A DNA stretch of 13,335 bases from assembly GCA_964530165.1 (NCBI GenBank), contig CAZGYE010000150.1, positions 1-13,335 on the forward strand. The letters run 5' to 3'. This document shows, piece after piece, positions 6,296 to 13,290 of the stretch. The position numbers were made by a program, and so were the translations under genes. Position 1 is the stretch's first letter, and the number at the start of each line of letters is the position of its first letter. The stretch is from CAZGYE01 sp964530165. GTDB lineage: Bacteria > Planctomycetota > Planctomycetia > Planctomycetales > Planctomycetaceae. Below the pieces are notes generated by a model. That model saw nothing but the letters and a program-made list of their open reading frames with translations, searched no databases and was not told the origin of the DNA.

Positions 6296-7231
6296 ATGAG
6301 ATCGAAAAGCAAGATCGCCAGTGTCCGTGTTCTTCTGGAGGTCTGTTTGTCGATCGTCTGGTCGGCAGTGGTCGTCGCGGCCGACGATCTGTTCCCCGCC
6401 GAACTGGTCCGGTTCGTACCTTACGAGCACAACCCGGTCTTCACCGCCGCCGGCAAGGATCACTGGGACGCCCGGATCCGAGAGCGCGGCTGGATTCTAC
6501 TCGAGGACGGGCGGTACCACATGTGGTTCACCGGCTACGACGGCACACGGGCCGGTCTGAAAATGCTGGGGTATGCCACCTCCAAGGACGGGTTGACGTG
6601 GGCTCGGCATCCGTCGAACCCCATCTATCGCCAGCACTGGGTCGAAGACATGATGGTCGTCAAGCACGACGGCGCCTACTACATGTTCGCCGAAGGGAGA
6701 AACGACATCGCGCAACTGCTCACCTCGACCGATCGAATCAACTGGCAGCGCCAAGGCTCGCTCGATGTCCGCAAAGTCGATGGTCGGCCCATCGATCCCG
6801 GCCCGTATGGAACCCCGACCGCCTGGTTCGAGAACGGAACCTGGTACCTGTTCTATGAACGGCGGGACCTCGGCATCTGGCTGGCAACCTCGAAAGACAC
6901 AAAGGTATGGACCAACGTCCGCGACGAACCGGTGCTCACGCCCGGGCCCGGCCGCTACGACAGAAAGCTCATTGCGCTCAATCAAATCATCAAGCACAAA
7001 GGCCGCTATTATGCTTACTATCACGGCACCGCTGCCGAGCGCAAGCCGAGTCTCTGGTCAACGAACGTGGCAATGTCGACCGATTTGATCCGCTGGAAGA
7101 AGTACCCGGGCAATCCGCTCCTGCCGATCGAGGCGAACAAGTCGAGCGGCATCCTGGTCCACGACGGCACACAGTTCCGCCTCTACACGATGCACGACGA
7201 GGTGCATGTCCACTTCCCGCGCGACAAATAG
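6296..7231 (+). CDS. Exported five-bladed beta-propeller protein, GH43/GH32-like glycosidase fold
   Basis: 311 residues from the ATG at 6296, chosen over the upstream start at 6218 because of a strong Shine-Dalgarno (GGGAGGA, 6284-6290) and a signal-like N-terminus (LLEVCLSIVWSAVVVAA, cut near residue 29). Blade motifs of the GH32/43/62/68 superfamily repeat along the chain: DGRYHMWFTGYDG (71-83), SKDGLTWARHPSNPI (96-110), DGAYYMFAEGRND (125-137), ENGTWYLFYERRD (179-191), HKGRYYAYYHGT (234-245), DGTQFRLYTMHDE (290-302). The S-x-D-x-x-x-W pattern after each blade is diagnostic of the fold. Candidate acidic residues include D57 in KDHWDAR, E117-D118 in HWVEDMMV and E188, but I cannot say which are catalytic. 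It probably acts on a polysaccharide or glycoconjugate outside the cytoplasm. Some such proteins only bind sugars. It stands 150 nt from the VWA gene, probably a separate unit. Confidence 0.8.
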   Translation: MRSKSKIASVRVLLEVCLSIVWSAVVVAADDLFPAELVRFVPYEHNPVFTAAGKDHWDARIRERGWILLEDGRYHMWFTGYDGTRAGLKMLGYATSKDGLTWARHPSNPIYRQHWVEDMMVVKHDGAYYMFAEGRNDIAQLLTSTDRINWQRQGSLDVRKVDGRPIDPGPYGTPTAWFENGTWYLFYERRDLGIWLATSKDTKVWTNVRDEPVLTPGPGRYDRKLIALNQIIKHKGRYYAYYHGTAAERKPSLWSTNVAMSTDLIRWKKYPGNPLLPIEANKSSGILVHDGTQFRLYTMHDEVHVHFPRDK

Positions 7232-7244
7232 CCGGCCGGAATGT

Positions 7245-7274
7245 GTGCCAGGGTTGTGTCAGCCGTGTTGGCAC
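7245..7274 (+). terminator. Weak inverted repeat after the propeller gene
   Basis: GTGCCA (7245-7250) pairs with TGGCAC (7269-7274) across an 18-nt loop, 14 nt after the stop. There is no T run, so this could be a Rho-type 3' end or a decayed repeat. The remainder of the 245-nt gap to 7476 shows nothing I can name other than the AAAGGG Shine-Dalgarno at 7465-7470. Confidence 0.25.
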
Positions 7275-7476
7275 GCCGGTTGGATCAGCCGCCTCAAAGC
7301 TCCTACGTACCACGGAATGATCCGGGAGCCCGTTTCCGTATGTTCGACAATTTGCGCTGCTCCGTGATTGCCAATCGTCAATAGTTGGTTTGTAGTCCAA
7401 CTCCTTCAATGATACGCTACGACTCTGCCGCAAAAAGCTCCTGCGCGATTGCTCCCTCCTGCCGAAAGGGCCTCCC

Positions 7477-9315
7477 ATGCAGAAGACACGCTCGATTGCC
7501 GCGTCGGTGTTGACATTCTCCATTGTGGTTGCCGTAGGTCGTGCTGCATCGTCGGAGGATTGGCCGCAATGGCGCGGGCCGAATCGTGACGGGAAGAGCC
7601 TCGAAACCGGGTTGCTCAAAGAATGGCCCGCAGATGGCCCGCAGGTGGTTTGGCAATCGGAATCCGCGGGGGTCGGGTATTCCACAGTGGCGGTCAAAGA
7701 CGGCCGGGTGATCACGCAGGGTGATCTCGACGGCGTCGAGCACATCATCGCCTTCAGCGAGGAAGACGGCTCGCTGTTGTGGGCAGTTCAACCGAAACAG
7801 GTTGCCGAAGCGCTCAAAGCACGGGTCGACGGCCAGTTCGCCCAGGCGGACAAGAACGGCGACGGCCGGTTGGACGAGCTGGAAGCCATGTCGGGCCTCG
7901 GCTGGAATTTCAACCATTTCGACGCGGAATCGGACGGCGACAAGACCGAGATCGCCCGCAAGCGCGTCGCGGCGCTGCTCAAGCAGATCGACCGGAACGG
8001 CGACGGAAAGCTCGACGACAAGGAGCTGCCGGCCGCCATGCTGCGCGAGCGCTCCAGGATCGATAGTGCAGACAAGAACGCAGACCAGGATGCGGTGGCC
8101 GAGTCTCGGACCAAGGCGATTTTCGAACGGGCCGACAAGAACGGTGACGGAAAGATCTCAAAGAATGAAACACGAGGAAGCGCGCTGGCTTTTGTGTTCT
8201 TTCGCGCCGATGAAAGGCTGCCCGGATCGAACCGCGGCGACGGCCAGTTGACCAAAGAGGAGCTCATCAAGTATTTCTCGAAGCGCGAGCCGGGCCGCGA
8301 CGGTATCGTCACCACCGCAGAGCTGCAAGAGTACTATGTTCGCACCTTCCCCGGCCGCGACGGGGTCCTGGTCAAATCCGACGTTCTCCGGTACTACGGC
8401 GGATATCGCAATGGCGCGGGTGACGGCCCACGCGGAACCCCGACCATCGACGGCGACCGCCTGTATGCCGAGGGAGGCAATGGTGATCTCACCTGTTTGG
8501 AGGCGGCCACGGGCAAGACCATTTGGCACCTCAACCTGGTCGCCGACCTGAAGGGCGGACGGCCCGGCTGGGGTTACTCGGAGTCGCCGCTGGTGGTCGG
8601 TGATCTGCTGATCGTTACTCCCGGCGGCGACGACGGCACGATCGCCGCTTTGAACAAGCAGGACGGCTCTGTCGTGTGGCGTTCAGACGACGTCAAGCAG
8701 CAGGCGCAATACTCGTCACCCGTTGTTGCCGAGATCGCGGGGATCAAGCAAGTGGTCCAGTTCGCCTACGAAAACGTTTTCGGGGTGACGTTGAAAGCCG
8801 GCGACGCCTTGTGGAGCTACAGCCGCGCCAACAACCGCACCGCCAACGTGACCACGCCCATCATCGCGGGCGATCACGTGCTGGCCTCCAGCGCGTATGG
8901 AAGGGGCTCGGGGCTGGTGAAGATCTCCAACCAAGCCGGCAAAAGACAGCAGGCCGATGAAGTCTACTTCCAGAACAAGCTGGCCAACCATCACGGCGGG
9001 CTTGTCAAGGTCGGCGAAGACGTCTACGGTTTCGGCCGCGGTCTGATGTGCATGGATTTCCTGACCGGCGAGATCGTTTGGCAGGACCGCAGCGTCGGCA
9101 AAGGCTCGCTCGTCTATGCCGACGGAATGCTCTATTGCCTCGGCGAACGATACCAAATGGCGCTGGTCGAAGCGACGCCGGACGAGTACCGGGAACACGG
9201 CCGGTTCAAGATCGACGCGTTCGGCCGTCCCTCGTGGCCCCACCCCGTGGTGGCCAACGGCCGGTTGTACATCCGCAACCAGCACCAACTGACCGCCTAC
9301 GATGTGAAGCAATAG
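7477..9315 (+). CDS. Exported PQQ-like beta-propeller protein with inserted EF-hand block
   Basis: 612 residues from the ATG at 7477 with AAAGGG six bases upstream and a signal peptide cut near residue 24 (VAVGRAASS). It opens with DWPQWRGPNRDG (28-39), the mark of planctomycete PQQ-like repeat proteins. Blades carry the A-x-x-x-x-G-x-x-x-W pattern: AFSEEDGSLLWAV (92-104), CLEAATGKTIWHL (~344), ALNKQDGSVVWRS (~392), CMDFLTGEIVWQD (~528). Between ~109 and ~310 the propeller is interrupted by EF-hand-like loops. DKNGDGRLDELE (125-136), DRNGDGKLDDKE (172-183) and DKNGDGKISKNE (220-231) are canonical. Weaker ones begin near 149, 199, 251, 271 and 291. The role is probably extracytoplasmic and calcium-dependent. 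The residues that bind PQQ in true quinoprotein dehydrogenases are not evident, so enzyme activity is not assumed; the fold call is firm. A twin-hairpin repeat follows the stop by 9 nt. Confidence 0.87.
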   Translation: MQKTRSIAASVLTFSIVVAVGRAASSEDWPQWRGPNRDGKSLETGLLKEWPADGPQVVWQSESAGVGYSTVAVKDGRVITQGDLDGVEHIIAFSEEDGSLLWAVQPKQVAEALKARVDGQFAQADKNGDGRLDELEAMSGLGWNFNHFDAESDGDKTEIARKRVAALLKQIDRNGDGKLDDKELPAAMLRERSRIDSADKNADQDAVAESRTKAIFERADKNGDGKISKNETRGSALAFVFFRADERLPGSNRGDGQLTKEELIKYFSKREPGRDGIVTTAELQEYYVRTFPGRDGVLVKSDVLRYYGGYRNGAGDGPRGTPTIDGDRLYAEGGNGDLTCLEAATGKTIWHLNLVADLKGGRPGWGYSESPLVVGDLLIVTPGGDDGTIAALNKQDGSVVWRSDDVKQQAQYSSPVVAEIAGIKQVVQFAYENVFGVTLKAGDALWSYSRANNRTANVTTPIIAGDHVLASSAYGRGSGLVKISNQAGKRQQADEVYFQNKLANHHGGLVKVGEDVYGFGRGLMCMDFLTGEIVWQDRSVGKGSLVYADGMLYCLGERYQMALVEATPDEYREHGRFKIDAFGRPSWPHPVVANGRLYIRNQHQLTAYDVKQ

Positions 9316-9324
9316 CGCACCAGC

Positions 9325-9376
9325 AAAGCCCGCCGGTGGCAACCGGCGGGAACCACGAGTTGCCACCGGTGGGCTT
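9325..9376 (-). repeat. 52-nt twin-hairpin repeat, copy 1 (inverted relative to copy 2)
   Basis: Read on the minus strand this matches 10633-10684 at 49 of 52 positions. The perfect hairpin (9329-9350) has arms CCCGCCGGT / ACCGGCGGG around a four-base loop. The second hairpin (about 9353-9373) is decayed here by three substitutions. It fills the space between two convergent genes (stops at 9315 and 9387) and could serve as a two-way terminator. It looks like the REP/BIME class of palindromic elements in general form, though no transposase of that type is in the window. Confidence 0.8.
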
Positions 9377-9386
9377 CCCTGCGAGA

Positions 9387-9551
9387 TCACGGCTTCCCGA
9401 TAAACGCGACCAGGAGGAACGTCGCAATCGGGCCGAGCAGCAGCGAAATCAGGAACCAGAGCAGCCCGCTGCGGTCCTTCGATTGGGCCAAGCCCGCATT
9501 GAGCAAAGCCAGCGTCCCCCAGCCGGCCACCCAGCCTGATTTGTCTTCCAT
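9387..9551 (-). CDS. Small membrane protein, 54 residues, unknown function
   Basis: The ATG at 9551 gives MEDKSGWVAGWGTLALLNAG and so on, with two hydrophobic segments: about 7-22 (WVAGWGTLALLNAGLA) and 31-50 (LLWFLISLLLGPIATFLLVA), joined by a polar turn QSKDRSG. The pattern polar-turn, W/F-rich helix, then LLGP resembles the small two-helix membrane proteins common in bacteria whose motif is K-x-R-S-x-x-x-W-F-x-x-x-x-x-x-G-P. No role is known for them that I can state. An upstream start at 9623 would add 24 residues that look non-coding (MVSATPMRSRPAAEF), so the shorter form is preferred. The Shine-Dalgarno is weak (ACGGGA, ~10 bases upstream). It converges on the PQQ-like gene and diverges from the SGNH gene; the 197-nt divergent space 9552-9748 shows a TATACT at 9672-9677 but no convincing -35. 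Confidence 0.6.
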   Translation of the reverse strand: MEDKSGWVAGWGTLALLNAGLAQSKDRSGLLWFLISLLLGPIATFLLVAFIGKP

Positions 9552-9748
9552 CGGTTTGTCCCGTACTTCTGAACTCAGGAATTCAGCGGCAGGCCGAGAG
9601 CGCATGGGCGTAGCCGACACCAATTTGTCCGATTTTGATCGTGTCCATCAGCGTCTCTCATCAGCAGTCGCTATACTATTGGAAACGGACGCCCCACGTG
9701 CGTCAACCGGGGCAACGAAAATGAGATTCTACTGGAGAACCTGGAAGC

Positions 9749-10516
9749 ATGCGGCGCGTCGTTCTATTGGGAGCGAGCAATTTGACGGTCTCGTTTCCGC
9801 TCGTGCTGGAGAGCCTGCAAGCCGGCTCAGGTGGTCCGCTGGACGTGCTGGCGGCCCACGGACACGGGCGGTCTTACGGCAATTGGAGCCGGGTGCTCGT
9901 CCGCGCGCTGCCGGGCATCGCCGGGTGCGATTTGTGGCGGGACCTCGCCCAACGAGCTGAAGCGGAAGACTCCACACAGGCGCTCGTGACCGACGTGGGA
10001 AACGATTTGCTCTACGGCGCCACGGTCTCGACGATTCTCGGCTGGGTCGAGACTTGCCTGGAGCGTTTGACCGAACACCGCGCGGAGATCGTGCTGACGC
10101 TCTTGCCTCTGGTCAGCGTCGAACGCCTGTCGGTTTGGCGCTACGAGCTGACGCGGATGTTGTTCTTCCCACGCAGCGGCATTCCGCTGGCAGCGATGCT
10201 CGAGAGCGCTCGCGAATTGAACGACCACTTGCACGAGCTTGGCCGCAAGTTCGACGTGCGAATCATCGATCCGCCCGGCAACTGGTACGGCTTCGATCCG
10301 ATCCACATCCGCCATAGCCGCAGGGTTGAAGCTTGGCGGCAGATTTTTTCAGGCTGGCCGAGTTGGGACAAATCGACACGGATGGCGCGGGCGTCGCTGG
10401 GCCGGGCTTATCGGCTGTGGAGACTCCCGCCGGCCGACCGCCGGCTCTTCGGACGCCGTCAAAAAATGCCGCAACCGACTCTGCAAGTTGGACAGACGTC
10501 GGTTTCACTCTATTGA
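9749..10516 (+). CDS. SGNH/GDSL-type hydrolase-like protein
   Basis: 255 residues. The SGNH blocks can be traced: block I LLGASNLT (6-13), with S10 as the expected nucleophile in GASN in place of GDS; block III DVGNDLLYG (82-90), with G84-N85-D86; block V FDPIHIRHS (182-190), with D183 and H186. Block II is probably the glycine in HGHGRSYGNWS (38-47). The family hydrolyses esters or acyl groups on lipids, sugars or cell-surface polymers. There is no signal peptide, so it is likely cytoplasmic. After about 195 the chain turns R/W/P-rich and seems an extension outside the fold. The start has GGAG eleven bases upstream. It ends 7 nt before a large nested palindrome. The fold call is good; the substrate cannot be read from sequence. 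Confidence 0.75.
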   Translation: MRRVVLLGASNLTVSFPLVLESLQAGSGGPLDVLAAHGHGRSYGNWSRVLVRALPGIAGCDLWRDLAQRAEAEDSTQALVTDVGNDLLYGATVSTILGWVETCLERLTEHRAEIVLTLLPLVSVERLSVWRYELTRMLFFPRSGIPLAAMLESARELNDHLHELGRKFDVRIIDPPGNWYGFDPIHIRHSRRVEAWRQIFSGWPSWDKSTRMARASLGRAYRLWRLPPADRRLFGRRQKMPQPTLQVGQTSVSLY

Positions 10517-10522
10517 AGTTCC

Positions 10523-10761
10523 TCGAGAGTTGAGAGTCGAGAGTCGAGAGCCGGAACCGCGAGACTCTTGAGGCAGTTTCAAAACCAGAATCCGGGAGGG
10601 CGAAGCTCCTGCTGAGTCGGTTTGTCGTATGAAAGCCCACGGGTGGCAACCCGTGGGTCCCGCCGGTTGCCACCGGCGGGCTTTGTCGGCTCGGCGGGAG
10701 CCTCACCCTCCCAGTTATGAAACCGGTTGTTGACTCTCAACTCTAGACTCTCGACCCTCAA
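10523..10761. repeat. 239-nt nested imperfect palindrome (composite repeat, MITE-like)
   Basis: Three sets of arms face each other. The outermost are 30-nt arms 10523-10552 and 10732-10761, each built of four tandem seven-base units of the GAGAGTC type. Inside are short arms GTTTCAAAAC (10576-10585) and GTTATGAAAC (10714-10723). Next are 26-nt arms 10594-10619 and 10687-10712 (GGGAGGG...GCTCC on the left), with five mismatches, all transitions. The centre is the 52-nt twin-hairpin repeat. The arms' substitutions are mostly those that keep RNA pairing or reflect drift. I see no coding sequence and no clear target-site duplication. It separates the convergent SGNH and nrdJ genes. GC-rich strings like the 26-nt arms occur in many planctomycete intergenic regions as I remember them. 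Confidence 0.75.
10633..10684 (+). repeat. 52-nt twin-hairpin repeat, copy 2
   Basis: Two perfect hairpins in a row: arms CCCACGGGT / ACCCGTGGG (10636-10657, loop GGCA) and CCCGCCGGT / ACCGGCGGG (10660-10681, loop TGCC). AAAG before and CTTT after also pair, closing the whole unit. It equals the reverse complement of 9325-9376 except at three positions, all in the first hairpin. It forms the core of the larger nested palindrome. Confidence 0.85.
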
Positions 10762-10764
10762 CTT

Positions 10765-10800
10765 AAAAAAGCACCCCGATCCATTCAAAGACCGGGATGG
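10765..10800 (-). terminator. Rho-independent terminator of nrdJ
   Basis: Read on the minus strand: CATCCCG (10799-10793), a 14-nt loop, CGGGGTG (10778-10772), then C and six T (10770-10765). The stem is seven pairs including one G-U. It lies 25 nt after the nrdJ stop and before the repeat element. Confidence 0.75.
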
Positions 10801-10824
10801 GTCTGCAGGAGACTTGTCGAGCCG

Positions 10825-13290
10825 TCAGCTACATCCCATGCTGTTTCCACAGTTGTAACAGAGGTAGCAGTTTCCGTTGCGGACCGTGATGGCCCCGCAG
10901 TTGTCGCAGGCGGGTGCGTCCGACTGGAATCGCGCGAACTGCCGGCTGCGAACGGAGGGCCCGTCATCTTGGGGATGGTGAACGCCGCCGGCTATCGAGC
11001 CGTCGTCGTCGATGTGCTCGGCGACGAGAGATTGCAGTTCTTTGGTTACTTGTTCCACCGAAGTCGCCTGGGCCAGGCCGGTTTCGACTTCGGCCGAGGT
11101 GATTGTCTCAGCCGTAGACTCCTCCTTGCCGGCTGAGTCCGGCTTCCGCCTTGGCGTGTTGGCCTCGCGATAGCCGGGAATGAAACGGATGCCCAGCCAG
11201 CGGAAAATGTAATCGGGCACACTCTTGGCGTTGGGGATGTCGGGATTGCTCGTCCAGCCGGCTGGCTCGAACCGCATGTGCGAGAATTTGTCGACGAAGA
11301 CTTCCAGCGGCACCCCGTACTGCAATCCCATGGAGGTCAGCGTGCCGACCAGATCCATCAGACCGCCGATGGTGCTGCCTTCCTTAGCCATCGTGATGAA
11401 CAACTCGCCCGGCTTGCCGTCCTCGAACATTCCCACGGTGATGTAACCTTCGTGTCCACCGACGGAGAACTTATGGGTGACCGACTCTCGCGTGGCCGGC
11501 AGGCGGCGACGGATTGGTTGACCGGCCGCTTCTGCCTTCTTGTTGCGTCCCGCTTCTTTGGTGGTTGCCAGCGGCTGGCTATATTTCGACCCGTCGCGAT
11601 AGATGGCCAACGCTTTCAGACCGAGCTTCCAGCCTTCGATGTAAGCGCCTTGGATGTCCTCGACGGTCGAATCTTCCGGCATGTTCACCGTCTTGGAGAT
11701 GGCCCCGGAAAGGAACGGCTGAGCGGCGGCCATCATGTGCACGTGCGCTCGCCACGGAATCGATCGCGTGCCGTTTGCCGGCTTAAATGCACAATCGAAG
11801 ATTGGCAGGTGTTCTTTTTGCAGCTTGGGCGCCCCTTCGATCGTATCGTGCTGGTCAATGTACTCGACGATCTTCTCGATTGTCAGCCGATCGTAGTCAA
11901 GCTCCTCCAAGACTTCCGGCACGGTACGGTTGACGATCTTCATCATGCCGCCGCCGGCCAGTTGCTTGTACTTGACCAGCGCGATGTCCGGTTCGATGCC
12001 GGTGGTGTCGCAGTCCATCATAAAGGCGATCGTGCCGGTGGGAGCCAGGACGGTGGCCTGAGCGTTGCGATAGCCGAACCGCCGGCCCGATTCGACACAT
12101 TCGTCCCAAACCTGCCGGGCCGCCTCGCGGAGATAATCCGGGCAGGCCGCATGAATGTCATCGGCGGCATGGCGGTGTTTGTGCATCACGCGGAGCATCG
12201 GTTGCTCGTTCTCCTGGTAGCCCTTGAACGGACCGACGTAACCGGCGATGCGGCTGGAGGTGAGATAGGCCTGGCCGGTCAACAGGGCCGTCAGGGCGCC
12301 GCAGATGCCTCGGCCGGCATCGCTGTCGTAGGCAATGCCCATCGACATCAACAGACTGCCCAGATTGGCGTAACCGAGCCCCAACGGACGATAGAGATGA
12401 CTGTTCTCGGCGATGACCGGCATCGGATAGCTGGCGTGATCGACGAGGATTTCCTGAGCGGTGATGAAGATGGCCGCCGCCCGGCGAAACCGCAAGACGT
12501 CGAACGTCCCGTCGGGTTTCCGGAACTTCTTCAGGTTCAGGCTGGCGAGGTTGCAGGCCGTGTCGTCGAGGAACATGTACTCCGAACACGGATTCGACGC
12601 GTTGATCCGCCCGGCCTTCGGGCAGGTGTGCCAGTCGTTGATGGTCGTTTCGTACTGCAATCCGGGATCGCCGCAGTACCAGGTCCCTTTGGCGACCTCT
12701 GCGAGCAGGAAGCGGGCCTTGTGTTCCGGTCCGGGAATGTTGGGATCGGTGACCCAGTGCGTCTGCCAAGCACGATCGTCGAGGACCGCCTGCATGAACT
12801 CGTCGCTGACGCGGACCGAGAAGTTCGAGTTCTGGAACATGATGGAGCTGTAGGCCTCGCCGTTGAAGTTGATCTCGTACTCGCCGCTGTCGATGAGGAT
12901 GCGCGCTTTCTTCTCTTCTTTCGACTTGGCCTGGATGAACTCCAACACGTCGGGATGCCAATCCTTGATGCTCTGCATCTTGGCAGCCCGGCGCGTCTTG
13001 CCGCCGGACTTCACGACCGCGGCAATCTGATCGTAGACCCGCATGAACGACAACGGCCCCGAGGGAATCCCCCCGCCGGACAGCTTTTCCCTTGAACTGC
13101 GCAGGGTCGACAGATCGGTCCCGGTGCCCGAGCCGAACTTGAACAGCATCGCCTCGCTGGTCGCCAGGCGCATGATGTCTTCCATGTTGTCGTCGACCGA
13201 CTGGATAAAACATGCTGACGCCTGCGGGAACTCGTAAGGATTCTCCGGTTGCTCAACCGCGTTCTTTTCTTCATTCCAATGCCAGTTACA
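10825..13290 (-). CDS. nrdJ: Class II (adenosylcobalamin-dependent) ribonucleotide reductase NrdJ, 5' part missing
   Basis: Reduces ribonucleotides to deoxyribonucleotides using B12 as radical source. Numbered from the internal ATG at 13185, the finger loop is N198-P-C200-S-E202, holding the radical cysteine and glutamate, and C211 in TACNLASLNL is one of the redox pair. The partner cysteine is in QASACFIQS, codon 13212-13210, nine codons upstream of that ATG, so the ATG cannot be the true start. Other family marks are FKFGSGTGTDLSTLRS (16-31), LAPTGTIAFMMDCDTTG, and a C-terminal tail with CxxC pairs (C760/C763, C776/C779) that passes electrons or binds zinc. The C-terminal TSCPD-like stretch FITMAKEGSTIGGLMDLVG is intact. 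The family usually has some 100-200 further residues at the N-terminus. Upstream, the frame reads CNWHWNEEKN then meets TAG (13293-13291) and TAA (13329-13327). No Shine-Dalgarno or start codon lies between. The protein family is certain; whether this copy is whole is not. Confidence 0.93.
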   Translation of the reverse strand, partial: CNWHWNEEKNAVEQPENPYEFPQASACFIQSVDDNMEDIMRLATSEAMLFKFGSGTGTDLSTLRSSREKLSGGGIPSGPLSFMRVYDQIAAVVKSGGKTRRAAKMQSIKDWHPDVLEFIQAKSKEEKKARILIDSGEYEINFNGEAYSSIMFQNSNFSVRVSDEFMQAVLDDRAWQTHWVTDPNIPGPEHKARFLLAEVAKGTWYCGDPGLQYETTINDWHTCPKAGRINASNPCSEYMFLDDTACNLASLNLKKFRKPDGTFDVLRFRRAAAIFITAQEILVDHASYPMPVIAENSHLYRPLGLGYANLGSLLMSMGIAYDSDAGRGICGALTALLTGQAYLTSSRIAGYVGPFKGYQENEQPMLRVMHKHRHAADDIHAACPDYLREAARQVWDECVESGRRFGYRNAQATVLAPTGTIAFMMDCDTTGIEPDIALVKYKQLAGGGMMKIVNRTVPEVLEELDYDRLTIEKIVEYIDQHDTIEGAPKLQKEHLPIFDCAFKPANGTRSIPWRAHVHMMAAAQPFLSGAISKTVNMPEDSTVEDIQGAYIEGWKLGLKALAIYRDGSKYSQPLATTKEAGRNKKAEAAGQPIRRRLPATRESVTHKFSVGGHEGYITVGMFEDGKPGELFITMAKEGSTIGGLMDLVGTLTSMGLQYGVPLEVFVDKFSHMRFEPAGWTSNPDIPNAKSVPDYIFRWLGIRFIPGYREANTPRRKPDSAGKEESTAETITSAEVETGLAQATSVEQVTKELQSLVAEHIDDDGSIAGGVHHPQDDGPSVRSRQFARFQSDAPACDNCGAITVRNGNCYLCYNCGNSMGCS

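Noticed and set aside
6990..7748. 252-codon minus-strand frame across the 7232-7476 gap
   Set aside because: It mostly overlaps two well-supported plus-strand genes, and its translation (R, S, T and P rich) lacks any domain signal.
9672..9677. TATACT as a -10 promoter element for the SGNH gene
   Set aside because: No -35-like hexamer at a workable spacing, and planctomycete promoters are poorly defined; a single hexamer is too little.
9499..9960. 153-codon plus-strand frame over the small membrane protein and the SGNH start
   Set aside because: It overlaps both better-supported genes out of frame and has the R/G/A-rich composition of a shadow.
10579..10788. A 69-codon minus-strand frame running through the nested palindrome
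   Set aside because: It consists entirely of repeat sequence (including the EGEAPAEP string), which explains its openness; such frames are commonly miscalled in planctomycetes.
11278..13095. A 605-codon open frame on the plus strand opposite nrdJ
   Set aside because: It is the antisense shadow of a highly conserved enzyme in a GC-rich genome; its translation has no domain features and is low in plausible secondary structure.
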